Shown: positions 1 through 8,946 of the stretch, piece after piece | How positions within the stretch are numbered: position 1 is the stretch's first letter | How the letters are laid out: each line of letters starts with the position of its first letter | Assembly (NCBI RefSeq): GCF_003609975.1 | Contig: NZ_AP018400.1 | Span: 1,810,501-1,874,500, forward strand | DNA: 64,000 nucleotides | Direction: 5' to 3' | Source: Streptococcus ruminantium | GTDB lineage: Bacteria > Bacillota > Bacilli > Lactobacillales > Streptococcaceae | Position numbers and translations under genes: made by a program | Notes under the pieces: model-generated | What the model saw: only the letters and a program-made list of their open reading frames with translations | Database searches by the model: none | Told to the model about the DNA's origin: nothing

Positions 1-736
1 ATACATCACTAAGTAGACCAAAGCAACACCAGATTCCCCCTCATACAATCCTACTACATCTGTTTCTAACCGTCTTTCCAGCAACCATTCTTGTAACTCT
101 AAAAGTATTGTTTCGGAACATCCCTCAAATCCAAAGTATGCTCCTAAAATAACAAATCCAGAAATACCATAATATATCCCCGTATTATTACTATTTTTTA
201 ATGTTTTGAAACTTCTATTAAAAATATTCCATGCTTCTAATATTTTGTTCTCACACATGAGAAAGTATGCAAAACTCAATTCTCCAATCATTAATCCACT
301 TGAAATATCAATACAAGCATCAAATAACACCCCATATGTAGTATTAATAATATTGTTACTAATATTTTGTATTTCGTTTAATATTGTTCCTTCTTTTTCA
401 TCAGAAATTCGTCGTAGAGAATACAAAACACCTAGCCCACCATGAGCAATACTATAGGGATTTGTATTATAAACTTGTGGATCCGCTGGAAAAAAATTTT
501 TTTATGGTCCACTTCTAAAACAGCATAACTTTGCAGTATACATTTCAATATCTGATCTAACTGCTGACTGATATCATCAGGATAATCTTCACATACATTT
601 GTTATATCATCAATTGTTTTATGTCTTTCTTGATCCAGCATTTTTTGAGCATACTTATTAATTATTTTTTTTAAATACTGAATACTTTTGAAAATATTGG
701 ATGATTAAATTCAAACATATTTTGTATTGGAAACAT
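1..736 (-). pseudogene. Frameshifted C-terminal fragment of a LanKC-like lanthionine synthetase
   Basis: Minus-strand translation from about 497 to the left edge is open and contains FPADPQVYNTNPYSIAHGG followed by GLGVLYSL, then GIYYGISGF and GLYEGESGVALVYL. These repeated Gly-rich motifs and the FPxDP...AHGGLGVLYSL block resemble the cyclase-like C-terminal domain of class III/IV lanthionine synthetases. The upstream piece (641 down to about 500, starting MLDQERHKTIDD) is in another frame; the switch falls at an A7T7 run (about 490-503). A second shift near 672-680 (ATTT followed by A8) separates a further short segment beginning MFPIQNM. The gene therefore has at least two homopolymer frameshifts and continues beyond the window. 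Family assignment rests on motif similarity only. No kinase or lyase domain and no precursor peptide are visible here. Confidence 0.5.
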
Positions 737-1110
737 CATACATATCCTATAATGTAAGCTTTAGGTGTTTTCATGTTTATTTTTATTCAGTTTTATCAAT
801 ATCATTACTTATATTTTTTCATTTTACCTATTGACTTTTAATAGTTAGTCTTTCTAAAATGTTTTAGCTAATCAACTGAATACATTATAATATACTTATT
901 TTAAAAAGTCAATTACTTTTTTTTTGTTTTTTATAATTTTATTGATATTATCGAGTTATATTTTGTTTTTATATGCCTTTTATCCCAACAACCCCATCCA
1001 CTATCAAAGATTCGCATTACAGATTGAGTAAGAACCCGACATAAGTTCTTGCTGAATAATTGATACGAGCTGCGTCCTCACATCTTGAGCAGTTGAACAC
1101 AACCTAAAAC
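737..1110. other. AT-rich intergenic region without a recognisable gene
   Basis: Very AT-rich to about 970, then ordinary composition. A short inverted repeat (AAGAAC...GTTCTT, about 1029-1049) is present, but it has no T tract and no open frame supports a gene. Confidence 0.5.
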
Positions 1111-1112
1111 CC

Positions 1113-1156
1113 AGAAAAAAGAAGAACTGCCAATATCCGAAGACATTGGCAGTTCT
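1113..1156 (-). terminator. rpsO intrinsic terminator
   Basis: Perfect 12-bp stem AGAACTGCCAAT / ATTGGCAGTTCT, followed on the minus strand by a T-rich tail. It lies just after the rpsO stop codon. Confidence 0.85.
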
Positions 1157-1193
1157 CTATTTTCAGTCGTTTTTGACGGACTTTATACCTATC

Positions 1194-1463
1194 TTAACGA
1201 CGCAATCCAAGTGAATTGATCAATTCACGGTAACGGTTAACATCTGTGCGGCGTAGGTATGCCAACAAGTTACGACGACGACCGATTTTTTTCATCAAAC
1301 CACGATAAGTTGCATGGTCTTTTTTATGTTGCTTAATATGGTCGTTAAGGTGGTTGATTTCCCAAGTAAGTACAGCTACTTGTACTTCAACTGAGCCAGT
1401 GTCGCCTTCATGACGAGCATACTGCGCCATGATTTCATTTTTTTTCTCTTTTGAGATTGCCAT
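1194..1463 (-). CDS. rpsO: 30S ribosomal protein S15
   Basis: An 89-residue protein of full family length, starting [20 protein letters not shown] and containing the S15 core with [19 protein letters not shown] and [18 protein letters not shown]15 binds 16S rRNA in the platform of the small subunit and nucleates assembly. The start is fixed by AAAGGAG ten bases upstream. It is monocistronic here, with its own promoter (-10 at 1557-1562) and terminator. A structured leader between promoter and gene may mediate S15 autoregulation, as known in other bacteria; that part is inference. Confidence 0.98.
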   Translation of the reverse strand: MAISKEKKNEIMAQYARHEGDTGSVEVQVAVLTWEINHLNDHIKQHKKDHATYRGLMKKIGRRRNLLAYLRRTDVNRYRELINSLGLRR

Positions 1464-1464
1464 G

Positions 1465-1550
1465 ATCTATTCTCCTTTTATTTGAGCCTAATCCGAGTGA
1501 CAGGTTGGCGACCTGCAACCAAGAAAAAGCTAGATTTGTCCTTTAGGACC
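1465..1550 (-). promoter_or_regulatory. rpsO 5' leader, possible S15 autoregulatory hairpin
   Basis: The transcript leader contains GGTCCTAAAGGAC and GGTTGCAGGTCGCCAACC, both able to fold into short stems directly before the ribosome binding site. S15 leaders commonly bind S15. This one is called only from position and base pairing. Confidence 0.35.
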
Positions 1551-1556
1551 TTATTC

Positions 1557-1585
1557 ATTTTAACAAGGAAGGAGACTTTTGTCAA
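1557..1585 (-). promoter_or_regulatory. Sigma-A promoter of rpsO
   Basis: On the minus strand TTGACA (1580-1585) and TAAAAT (1557-1562) are separated by exactly 17 bases, giving a near-consensus housekeeping promoter for rpsO. Confidence 0.8.
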
Positions 1586-1653
1586 ATAATATTGTGTCAA
1601 ACAAAAGTCTGATAAGACTAATTCACTTTTGACATCTCCAATCGGTTAGTCGG

Positions 1654-2934
1654 CTATTCCGTTTTCTCAGCTCTTGGCAAGATTAGATTTAGAATAATTC
1701 CCACAATCGCTGAGAGAGCCGTACCTGATAGCTTAATGGCACCAAGATTCAAAACAGCTCCGCCAAGTCCCAATACCAGCATAGAACTTGCAATAATCAA
1801 ATTCCGAACCTGACCAAAATCCACACGACTTTCAATCAACACTTTCAAACCATTTGAGGCAATAACACCATAAAGTAAGATGGACATACCCCCAAGAACT
1901 GCACTTGGAATCGTTGAGATGAGGGCAGTAAATTTACCTAAGAATGAAAAGGCAATAGCAATCATAGCAGCATTGCGAATAACGGATACAGAAGCATTGC
2001 GGGTCATCCCAATAACCCCCGTATTTTCACCGTAAGTCGTATTAGCAGGACCACCGATAAAGGCTGAAACAGCAGTCGCTACACCATCGCCAATCAAGGT
2101 ACGACTGAGCCCTGGATCTTTCAAGAATTGACGTCCACAAATTTGACTAAGAACAGTATGGTCACCAATATGTTCAGCAACGGTCACGACTGCAATCGGC
2201 AAAATAGCAACCATCTCAGGTCCAAAATAGAAGCGATAAGAGTCAAAGATGCTGGTTTTAAATGGTAGATAGAAACGCGGCAATTCAAACCAAGCTGCTT
2301 TTAAAACAGGCTCAAAATCAACCAGACCAAGCGTAAGGGCAAGAATATAACCACCAATGATAGCAATCAAGAAAGGAACAATCTTGGCGAAGCCTTTCCC
2401 TTTGGTATTGACAAACGCTGCGATTAAGAAGGTTGCTATTGCAACCACCACCTTTTTCCAATCTCCATCTGCCACAAATCCAGCAGAGGTAACTGCTGAA
2501 TTGGCGAGTCCAAGACCAATAACAATAATCATGGGACCAATAACGATTGGCGGCAAAAGAGTGTCAATCCATCTAGTACCGACCATCTTAACAAGAGCCG
2601 CAATCAGCACATAAATCAAACCGACAAAGAGAATACCAGTTTGAGCTGCCGAAATATCTCCTCCCATTTCCTTAATCGCTAAAGACATGGCTGAAATATA
2701 GGCGAAGGAAGAACCTAAGTAAACCGGCACCTTAAACTGCGTTGCCACTTGATAAATCAGGGTTCCAATACCTGAAGCAAAGAGAGCAACCGACACCGGC
2801 ATTCCCAAAATCAATGGCACCAAAATCGTTGCACCAAACATAGCAAATACATGCTGGAAACTAAGCAGTATCCCTTGAAGTGGAGCTGGTTTCTCATGGA
2901 CATCAAACAAAAGGTTGGCTTTTGTATTCATCAT
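1654..2934 (-). CDS. pyrP: Uracil permease, NCS2 (uracil-xanthine permease) family
   Basis: A polytopic membrane protein of about 426 residues. It carries the NCS2 signature around GGPANTTYGENTGVIGMTR and alternating hydrophobic segments consistent with a 14-helix uracil:proton symporter of the UraA/PyrP type. An upstream TTG at 2955 would add seven residues, but it sits in the loop of a leader hairpin. The two adjacent ATGs at 2934 and 2931, just after GGGAG, are better starts. A PyrR-like binding element lies at 3022-3033, so expression is probably repressed when pyrimidines are plentiful. Substrate is inferred from family and leader; xanthine transport is less likely given the PyrR element. 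Confidence 0.85.
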   Translation of the reverse strand: MMNTKANLLFDVHEKPAPLQGILLSFQHVFAMFGATILVPLILGMPVSVALFASGIGTLIYQVATQFKVPVYLGSSFAYISAMSLAIKEMGGDISAAQTGILFVGLIYVLIAALVKMVGTRWIDTLLPPIVIGPMIIVIGLGLANSAVTSAGFVADGDWKKVVVAIATFLIAAFVNTKGKGFAKIVPFLIAIIGGYILALTLGLVDFEPVLKAAWFELPRFYLPFKTSIFDSYRFYFGPEMVAILPIAVVTVAEHIGDHTVLSQICGRQFLKDPGLSRTLIGDGVATAVSAFIGGPANTTYGENTGVIGMTRNASVSVIRNAAMIAIAFSFLGKFTALISTIPSAVLGGMSILLYGVIASNGLKVLIESRVDFGQVRNLIIASSMLVLGLGGAVLNLGAIKLSGTALSAIVGIILNLILPRAEKTE

Positions 2935-2942
2935 TCTCCCAT

Positions 2943-3035
2943 TCTGGGTACACAAAAAGACCCAGACTTTCTAAATATACATAGTCATAGGCCCTTAATT
3001 GATTTTCCTGTTGTCTTTCTCACCTCACGGGATGA
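2943..3035 (-). promoter_or_regulatory. PyrR-type leader of the uracil permease gene
   Basis: The minus strand carries ATCCCGTGAGGT (3022-3033), matching the known PyrR RNA-binding consensus ARUCCNGNGAGGYU nearly fully. Downstream is a hairpin TCTGGGT / ACCCAGA (2943-2966) ending just before the Shine-Dalgarno sequence. It lacks a following U tract, so control at the ribosome binding site is as plausible as attenuation. Confidence 0.6.
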
Positions 3036-3193
3036 GTTTAAAAACCTACGCTTCTGATATTATAGCATAAAAAACTAATCTTTGACAAGAAGTTTTATAT
3101 TTTTTTGTTTGAGTAGCGGTAAAAAATAGGGAGCGAAGCAACATCTCTCCTCCATTCCTTATTCTGCTCTGCAATCAATCCCCTTACTTCCCA

Positions 3194-3922
3194 TCACAGC
3201 TCCACACCAAATACTTCTAATTTGGCCAACTCTGCCTCAGTCAATCTACGGTAAAGCCCAGGATCAAGACTGGGATCCAAAGTCAATGGGCCCATGGATA
3301 AACGTTCTAAGTCTATTACCTTTTTCCCACAAGCCTGCACCATGCGTTTAATCTGATGAAACTTTCCTTCTCTAATCGTAATATCTACCAGTGAAATCCC
3401 TTTTTCTTCATCGGTAGATAAAATTTCTAACTGGGCTGGCTGACAGGTGAAATCTTTTAATGCCAGACCAGCGGCAAACCGATCTACATCCACCCGATCC
3501 ATAATGCCATCCACCTTTGCACGATAGCGCTTATCCACGTGCTTTTTGGGTGACAGCATGGCATGGGCTAGCTGTCCATTGTTGGTTAGGAATAGGAGTC
3601 CGTGCGTATCAATATCCAAGCGTCCAACAGGAAAGACACCCTTATGATGGGCTGTATCGTCCAACAGATCTAGAACCGTCCGGTGATGACTATCTTCTGT
3701 TGCTGAAATCACTCCTTTTGGCTTGTTGAGCAGGTAATAAACAAAATTTTCATGAGTCAAGGCCTGACCTGCTACCATAATCTTATCCACCTTCTCATCA
3801 ATCTGGTGTTTGGGTGAGGTTTCCACTTGATTGTTGACCATCACCTGCTTACTTTTTAAAATCTTCTTGACTTCTGTTCGACTGCCAACACCACAATCAA
3901 CCAAATACTTATCTAATCGCAT
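3194..3922 (-). CDS. rsuA: RsuA-family 16S rRNA pseudouridine synthase
   Basis: A 242-residue protein with an N-terminal S4 RNA-binding domain (about residues 1-60) and the pseudouridine synthase motif GRLDIDTHGLLFLTNNG, in which Asp103 is the expected catalytic residue. C-terminal REGKFHQIKRM is also typical. RsuA modifies U516 of 16S rRNA; the closely related RluB/RluF modify 23S rRNA, so the exact target is inferred. The first 10 bases overlap the end of the upstream GNAT gene, indicating one transcript. Confidence 0.85.
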   Translation of the reverse strand: MRLDKYLVDCGVGSRTEVKKILKSKQVMVNNQVETSPKHQIDEKVDKIMVAGQALTHENFVYYLLNKPKGVISATEDSHHRTVLDLLDDTAHHKGVFPVGRLDIDTHGLLFLTNNGQLAHAMLSPKKHVDKRYRAKVDGIMDRVDVDRFAAGLALKDFTCQPAQLEILSTDEEKGISLVDITIREGKFHQIKRMVQACGKKVIDLERLSMGPLTLDPSLDPGLYRRLTEAELAKLEVFGVEL

Positions 3923-4563
3923 GTCATATCCTTTTCCATTCTAACACAATCGTACTGACTTCCATTAGCAGTTTGAAGAAACTGTTTCTTTTCGACAAAG
4001 CCGACTGCTCGATAGAGAGCCTGTGCCCGCTGATTGAATTTGGCCACCGCTAGGCAGATGCTATCTGGGGCATACTGTTCTTTTATATAATCTTCAATGG
4101 CCTGATAAAAAGCTCTGCCATTTCCCTGACCTGTCAAGGATGGTTTCATCCCAAGGCCAATCTCTAAGCAACTTCCAACTAACTCCAGACGAAAATAGCC
4201 CATGAGAGCAGCATTACGGATAACAGCAAAAAAGCAATTCTCACGTGCCTCTGGCGAGATCAGCTCCGTATAAGCTTCTGGATTGGCACTGACATTGTAA
4301 ATATCATAGGGAGCTTCATAGCGCCACTGATTGGCAATCTCTAAAGCCAGATCCTGCTGCAGGGGCATGATGTAAAAATAGTCCATTCTACGGAAGTTTT
4401 TTATCAGATTTTTAATGCGCCGATTCTGAGTTGCATTGTTATCCGTTTGATAGACATAATCCACATAGCCTAATTGGTAGGAAGAAATCATGTTCTTAAA
4501 AATGAGCTGCACATCTTCTGGAAATCGGAGTATTAACTCATTTAACCGATTGTTTTCTAACAT
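3913..4563 (-). CDS. GNAT-family N-acetyltransferase
   Basis: A 216-residue protein. The C-terminal half (YFRLELVGSCLEIGLGMKPSL, GNGRAFYQAIEDYIKEQY, FNQRAQALYRAVGF) has the acetyl-CoA binding pattern of GNAT enzymes. The start is placed at the ATG at 4563 because AGGAGG lies six bases upstream; a longer in-frame ATG would make that Shine-Dalgarno part of the coding sequence. A TATAAT-like -10 lies about 20 bases upstream, just past the terminator of the MFS gene. It overlaps rsuA by 10 bases, and similar rsuA-GNAT pairs suggest a translation-related role, but the substrate is unknown. Confidence 0.75.
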   Translation of the reverse strand: MLENNRLNELILRFPEDVQLIFKNMISSYQLGYVDYVYQTDNNATQNRRIKNLIKNFRRMDYFYIMPLQQDLALEIANQWRYEAPYDIYNVSANPEAYTELISPEARENCFFAVIRNAALMGYFRLELVGSCLEIGLGMKPSLTGQGNGRAFYQAIEDYIKEQYAPDSICLAVAKFNQRAQALYRAVGFVEKKQFLQTANGSQYDCVRMEKDMTCD

Positions 4564-4590
4564 ACTAAACCTCCTCTTCACCTATTATAA

Positions 4591-4613
4591 CAAAAGGAGT
4601 CGAAAACGACTCC
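4591..4613 (-). terminator. Terminator after the MFS transporter gene
   Basis: Perfect stem AGGAGTCG with a TTTT loop, CGACTCCT, followed on the minus strand by TTTTGTT. It directly abuts the MFS stop codon and the promoter of the next gene. Confidence 0.8.
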
Positions 4614-5782
4614 TACTTCCTCAACTGAACTTGTTTGTAAAATAAACTAGCACTAATCAGAGCACAGCCGATGGCATAAATTCCAAAGGCTCCTGTAGTT
4701 GTCGGATTGAGCTTTTCCAGATAAATAGGCAAAATTGCAGAGGTCGCTCCGCCTGTACAACATCCCATCAAAACAATTGTCATGACGGTATTAAGCAGAG
4801 ACTTAGGAACACGATCTGCTACCTGACTAAATACAATTGTTAAAATAATACTATAGAAAAAACCCGAAATCATACTGCCTAGACCTAGAAGCCAGAGGCT
4901 ACCAGCAACTGTAATACCGATGACAGCCAGACCATAAATCGCATAAGATACAGCCAGTAACCACCCCTTTAAACGCCCCATCAAAAAGCCAAAGAGTGTT
5001 CCAGCCACAATTCCCATAACCTGCATAAGACTGAGAATCAAACTAGCCTGTTGGGCTGTTCCTATCCCTTTTTCCAAAACGATTTGCGGAATACGGATGG
5101 TTAAAAAGGTATTGACATTGATAACAAAGAAAGCTAGAAAAGCTAAAATAATCCCCAGTTGCCACATGTATCTATCCAATTTTATTTTTGTCCCTGGCTC
5201 TTCAAGTTTGATTTCGCTGTGGGCAGCAAACTCTTCTTGTGGAACAAAAAGCACAAATAAAGCTAAAATCACCATAGCAAACAAATAGACCATGAATGCA
5301 CGTTGCCAACCAAATTGAATCAGCCAACCAACCAGCAGGGTTAAACCAGCACTTCCTAAAACTTCTGCAGAACCACGTAGCCCCATCATCTGTACTCGTT
5401 CTTTTCCAGTAAAAAAGGTCCCTATGATATTGATAGCACGCGCATTGATCAAACCAATTCCCAAGCCTAGTAAAATTCTAGCGAGAAAAACAAGTGGGAA
5501 AGCTGAGAAAAGAACAGGCATGGATCCACCTGTTGCCATTAACAAAAGTCCTATGATGATGATAGCTCGTTCTGACAGGATACGAACGATGAAACCATTC
5601 AGTAAGAGGGTTACCATGATAGCAAAAGAGGTAATGGTCACCAAATTTTCTACCTGCCCAGCAGAAATTCCCTCCTTAGCAAAATGCTCAATCATTTGAG
5701 GTATGGCAGGTGAGACAGCAAAGGTTGATACCAACATGGTTGACAGAGCCAAGAGGCTCATTTTTTCTAAAATCCTTTTCAT
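4613..5782 (-). CDS. MFS transporter
   Basis: A 389-residue protein with about 12 hydrophobic segments in two halves separated by a charged central loop (near residues 185-205, EEFAAHSEIKLEEPGTKIKL). The N-terminal half carries the MFS-like stretch GLLLMATGGSMPVLFSAFPL followed by ARILLGLGIGLINARAI. This is the general layout of drug/proton antiporters of the major facilitator superfamily. No substrate-specific motif is recognised, so drug, sugar or metabolite export are all possible. It is monocistronic with its own terminator. Confidence 0.8.
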   Translation of the reverse strand: MKRILEKMSLLALSTMLVSTFAVSPAIPQMIEHFAKEGISAGQVENLVTITSFAIMVTLLLNGFIVRILSERAIIIIGLLLMATGGSMPVLFSAFPLVFLARILLGLGIGLINARAINIIGTFFTGKERVQMMGLRGSAEVLGSAGLTLLVGWLIQFGWQRAFMVYLFAMVILALFVLFVPQEEFAAHSEIKLEEPGTKIKLDRYMWQLGIILAFLAFFVINVNTFLTIRIPQIVLEKGIGTAQQASLILSLMQVMGIVAGTLFGFLMGRLKGWLLAVSYAIYGLAVIGITVAGSLWLLGLGSMISGFFYSIILTIVFSQVADRVPKSLLNTVMTIVLMGCCTGGATSAILPIYLEKLNPTTTGAFGIYAIGCALISASLFYKQVQLRK

Positions 5783-6002
5783 GATTTCTCCTTTTCATGA
5801 TTCGTCTATTCATCCATTATTAGTATAACAGATTTGAGGCAGAATGGATAAAATCTCCAGTAAAAATCAACAAACAAGTAAAACAATCTACCAAAGGTTT
5901 GGTCAATTATAGGATCCGTATTCAATCTGTGTAGAGTATGGCTTTTATTCTCCCCTGTTTCGTGCTATACTTATCTAAAAAATAAATCCAAAGGAGAGAA
6001 AT

Positions 6003-6617
6003 ATGTCTGTACTTGAAACCTTAACAAAACCATCCCATCTGATTGATATGGACGATATTATTCGCGAGGGACATCCGACCCTCCGTCAGATTGCTGCCGA
6101 AGTCCAATTTCCCCTTTCCGATCAGGAAATCATTTTAGGAGAAAAAATGATGCAATTCCTCAAGCATTCGCAGGATCCTGTCATGGCCGAAAAGCTGAAC
6201 CTTCGCGGAGGTGTTGGACTGGCAGCGCCACAAATTGACGTATCTAAGCGTATCATTGCAGTCTTAGTCCCAAATCCGGAGGATGAGGAAGGGAATCCAC
6301 CTACCCAAGCCTATTCCCTCCAAGAGGTTATGTATAATCCAAAAATCGTAGCCCACTCCGTTCAGGAAGCAGCTATTGAAGGGGGAGAAGGATGTCTATC
6401 TGTTGATCGTGAAGTTCAAGGCTATGTCGTCCGCCATGCTCGTGTAACAGTAGATTATTTTGATAAAAATGGCAACAAACACCGTATCAAACTCCGAGGT
6501 TTCAATGCCATTGTAGTTCAACACGAAATTGATCATCTCAACGGAGTCATGTTCTATGACCGCATTGATCCCGAACACCCATTTGCAGTGAAAGAGGGAA
6601 TGTTGGTCATTAAATAA
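6003..6617 (+). CDS. def: Peptide deformylase (type II)
   Basis: A 204-residue protein with all three deformylase motifs: GVGLAAPQ (70-77), EGCLS (129-133, metal-ligand Cys131) and HEIDH (174-178, two metal-ligand His and the catalytic Glu). The insertion between motifs 1 and 2 ([15 protein letters not shown]) is typical of the Gram-positive type II enzyme. It removes the formyl group from nascent proteins at the ribosome and is usually essential. GGAGAG before the ATG supports the start. It is followed by a strong terminator and appears monocistronic. Confidence 0.96.
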   Translation: MSVLETLTKPSHLIDMDDIIREGHPTLRQIAAEVQFPLSDQEIILGEKMMQFLKHSQDPVMAEKLNLRGGVGLAAPQIDVSKRIIAVLVPNPEDEEGNPPTQAYSLQEVMYNPKIVAHSVQEAAIEGGEGCLSVDREVQGYVVRHARVTVDYFDKNGNKHRIKLRGFNAIVVQHEIDHLNGVMFYDRIDPEHPFAVKEGMLVIK

Positions 6618-6658
6618 ACAAAAATTGACTGCATAAACATTCAGCTTGCTAAATAAAC

Positions 6659-6706
6659 AAAAGACTTAAAACCTTGACTCCTAGAATCATGGCTTTAAGT
6701 CTTTTA
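6659..6706 (+). terminator. def terminator
   Basis: Inverted repeat AAAAGACTTAAA...TTTAAGTCTTTT shortly after the def stop codon, followed by T-rich sequence. Confidence 0.75.
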
Positions 6707-6736
6707 TTCGTTTGTTTATCTAAAATCACGCTTTTC

Positions 6737-6826
6737 TTATTGCAATATGACAGGAGAAATTTTATCTCCAAATAAAACAACATACAGTAGCAATGATAAG
6801 CCATATTTAATCATTATCTTTTTCAT
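6737..6826 (-). CDS. Putative 29-residue secreted signalling peptide (Phr/PapR/SHP-like)
   Basis: A short open frame whose product starts MKKIMIKYG, continues with the hydrophobic stretch LSLLLYVVLFG and ends GDKISPVILQ. This is the layout of small exported pheromone precursors of RNPP regulators: a basic start, a hydrophobic core and a short polar tail. AAGGAGT lies nine bases upstream, inside the end of the preceding open frame, and the start codon overlaps that frame's last codons. That frame looks like the C-terminus of a TPR regulator, the usual arrangement of such pairs. Too short for standard gene finding; function is inference. Confidence 0.4.
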   Translation of the reverse strand: MKKIMIKYGLSLLLYVVLFGDKISPVILQ

Positions 6827-7074
6827 TTGTTACTGACTCCTTTTCTAATAGATCTATCAATAGAGACTGTGCTAAGTTTTTTAAAAGGTCATCTCCCTCT
6901 AAATCATATACAACTATTGCTTTCCGGACAATTTCTACCGCTTCAATATATTTTTCATATAATTATTTTAATAATGATTCAAACAATCTTTTGTTACTTA
7001 AACACATGAAAACTCCCCAAAGGGAATCAATCTGACTAAATCCACCATTCTTTTCCAATAGAACTGTTACAACA
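6807..7074 (-). pseudogene. C-terminal remnant of a possible RNPP/TPR-type transcriptional regulator
   Basis: One minus-strand frame reads VVTVLLEKNGGFSQIDSLWG, then VFMCLSNKRLFESLLK, a TAA stop (6963-6965), then LYEKYIEAVEIVRKAI and DDLLKNLAQSLLIDLLEKES to its stop at 6807. The amphipathic helical repeats resemble TPR ends of PlcR/TprA/Rgg-type regulators. It lacks any N-terminal DNA-binding domain: the frame begins directly behind the terminator at 7074-7098. I infer a truncated regulator fossil next to its peptide gene; homology is unproven. Confidence 0.35.
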
Positions 7075-7098
7075 AAAAAACGACCCTTTCGAGTCGTT
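7074..7098 (-). terminator. Terminator of the GlsB-like gene
   Basis: Minus-strand AACGACTCGAAAGGGTCGTT followed by a run of seven T. It lies downstream of the 77-residue membrane-protein gene. Confidence 0.85.
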
Positions 7099-7228
7099 TA
7101 CTGGGTGGTTTATTCCACCCATTTTCTATTGATATGCTGACAAATACATCACGAGATTCTCAACAGTCTCTCTGTCTGAAATTGTTTTACTGATACCACT
7201 TACTAAACTAATGGTGCTTTTTCAGCTC

Positions 7229-7462
7229 CTAACTGCTGCGACTTCGACCAAAAATCGCTATCAATAATATGGCGCCAAAAACAGAGGGCACTAAAGCCAT
7301 ACCTGCCAGTTGTGGTCCCCAATAACCAAATAGTAATTGTCCAATCCAAGAGCCCGCCAATCCTAGGATAATATTTCCCAAACAACCTCGGCGGTCACCT
7401 GAGGAAGTAATAGCTCCAGCAATGAGACCAATAATAGCACCTGCGATAATACTTGTAATCAT
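7229..7462 (-). CDS. GlsB/YeaQ/YmgE-family small membrane stress protein
   Basis: A 77-residue, very hydrophobic protein with three predicted membrane segments and the family pattern IIGLIAGAI...GCLGNIILGLAGSWIGQLLFG. Members, also called transglycosylase-associated proteins, are small membrane proteins often induced by stress together with Asp23/Gls24 proteins; their biochemical role is not established. AAAGGAATGG upstream of the ATG supports the start. It stands alone, with its own terminator. Confidence 0.85.
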   Translation of the reverse strand: MITSIIAGAIIGLIAGAITSSGDRRGCLGNIILGLAGSWIGQLLFGYWGPQLAGMALVPSVFGAILLIAIFGRSRSS

Positions 7463-7537
7463 AATATTACCATTCCTTTCATAAAAGATGGCCGCTCCCC
7501 CAGCCTCATACTACTTGCCATAATCTATCCATTTCCC

Positions 7538-8779
7538 TTAGATAGCCCATTCACCATCACGGAAAATTGGTACACGAGTACCGTCTGCACGGATACCATC
7601 AATATTCATCTGATTTGAGCCGATCATAAAGTCCACGTGGACATCTGAGCGGTTGAGTCCTGCTTCTTTCAACTCTTCTTGACTCATTTCTGTACCACCT
7701 TCAATAGAGAAAGCATAAGCAGAGCCGATTGCTAAGTGATTTGAAGCATTTTCATCAAAGAGGGTATTGAAGAAAGTCACGCCTGACTGAGAGATTGGAC
7801 TCTTATCAGGTACAAGAGCTACTTCACCAAGACCACGTGCACCAGCGTTATCAAAAACTAATTTTTTCATGACTTCATCACCTTTTTCAGCCGATACGTC
7901 AACGATTTCACCATCTTTAAAGGTTACCTTAATCCCTTCAATGATATTTCCGTTATAGCTGAGTGGCTTAGTAGAAGTGACATAACCATCCGCTACACGA
8001 TAATCTGGTGCTGTAAAAACTTCTTCTGTCGGCATATTAGCAATAAATTTCTCACCTTGGGCATTGATAGAGCCAGCTGCTTCCCACAAGTGGTTTTTCG
8101 GCATACCTAGGGTCAAATCTGTGCCCGGCGCAGTGTAGTGAAGCTTAACAAACTGCTCGTCGTTGAGGACTTTGGCCTTGGCCACCAAACGTGCCTCATG
8201 TTCTTCCCAAGCCTTGATTGGGTCTTCTTCGTAGATGCGGCATGTCTTGAAGATTTGATCCCAAAGAAGGTCTACAGCTTCCTCATCAGAAGTCGCATTA
8301 GGAAAGACTTTCTTAGCCCATTCCAACCCAGAAGCTGCACCAAGAGTCCAGCTGACTTTATTGGCTTGTGTTGCCTGGCGCATCGGATTGAGGGCTTGAC
8401 TGAGAGCGCGTGCGTTGCGAGATAGTTTTTCTGGTTCAACTCCATCGTAGGCTCCTGGATCATCTGACAAAACAACCAGACGACTAGCCTTACGCTCCAA
8501 GAGGTAGTTCATCTCTGTGATGCGCTGTGGATGTACCTGTTCCAATAATTCCACATCAACATTCACCAACCGTTCACGCGCAATAACATCGTCCTGCCAA
8601 TTGACAAGAACTTCTGCTGCACCGTAGGCATAGGCTTCTTTCACAATTAAACGAGCTAATTCAGCCTGTTCCACACTGATAGTCAATTGAACAGTATGAC
8701 CCGGTTGTACATTGATACCAGTCGATACTAAGAGCTTTGCATATTTTGCTAGATTTTCTTTAAAATGAGGTAATACCAT
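7538..8779 (-). CDS. pepS: Aminopeptidase PepS (M29 family)
   Basis: A 413-residue protein matching M29 metallo-aminopeptidases along its length, from MVLPHFKENLAKYAKLLVST through the central GAASGLEWAKKVFPNAT to the C-terminal metal-binding region (GEVALVPDKSPIS, NASNHLAIGSAYAFSIEGG, HVDFMIGSNQMNIDG). It is expected to be a cytoplasmic dimer removing N-terminal residues from peptides, supporting amino acid supply in lactic streptococci. AAGGAGAATATCATG gives the start. No partner genes are evident. Confidence 0.93.
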   Translation of the reverse strand: MVLPHFKENLAKYAKLLVSTGINVQPGHTVQLTISVEQAELARLIVKEAYAYGAAEVLVNWQDDVIARERLVNVDVELLEQVHPQRITEMNYLLERKASRLVVLSDDPGAYDGVEPEKLSRNARALSQALNPMRQATQANKVSWTLGAASGLEWAKKVFPNATSDEEAVDLLWDQIFKTCRIYEEDPIKAWEEHEARLVAKAKVLNDEQFVKLHYTAPGTDLTLGMPKNHLWEAAGSINAQGEKFIANMPTEEVFTAPDYRVADGYVTSTKPLSYNGNIIEGIKVTFKDGEIVDVSAEKGDEVMKKLVFDNAGARGLGEVALVPDKSPISQSGVTFFNTLFDENASNHLAIGSAYAFSIEGGTEMSQEELKEAGLNRSDVHVDFMIGSNQMNIDGIRADGTRVPIFRDGEWAI

Positions 8780-8946
8780 GATATTCTCCTTTGGCTATGA
8801 TACTAGATTATTATACCATATTTTAAGATTGAACAAGTAAAAAAACTTCCCCGAGTAGGAGGAAGTTGAGCAAGGAGCTATATGTTTGCAAATGTTATTG
8901 AGTCATCAAGATGCTTCACCATTAAAAACATAATTGCCAAAACATG

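Noticed and set aside
6827..7009. Plus-strand 60-codon hydrophobic frame
   Set aside because: Opposite the regulator fossil; no binding site, and composition explained by the reverse strand.
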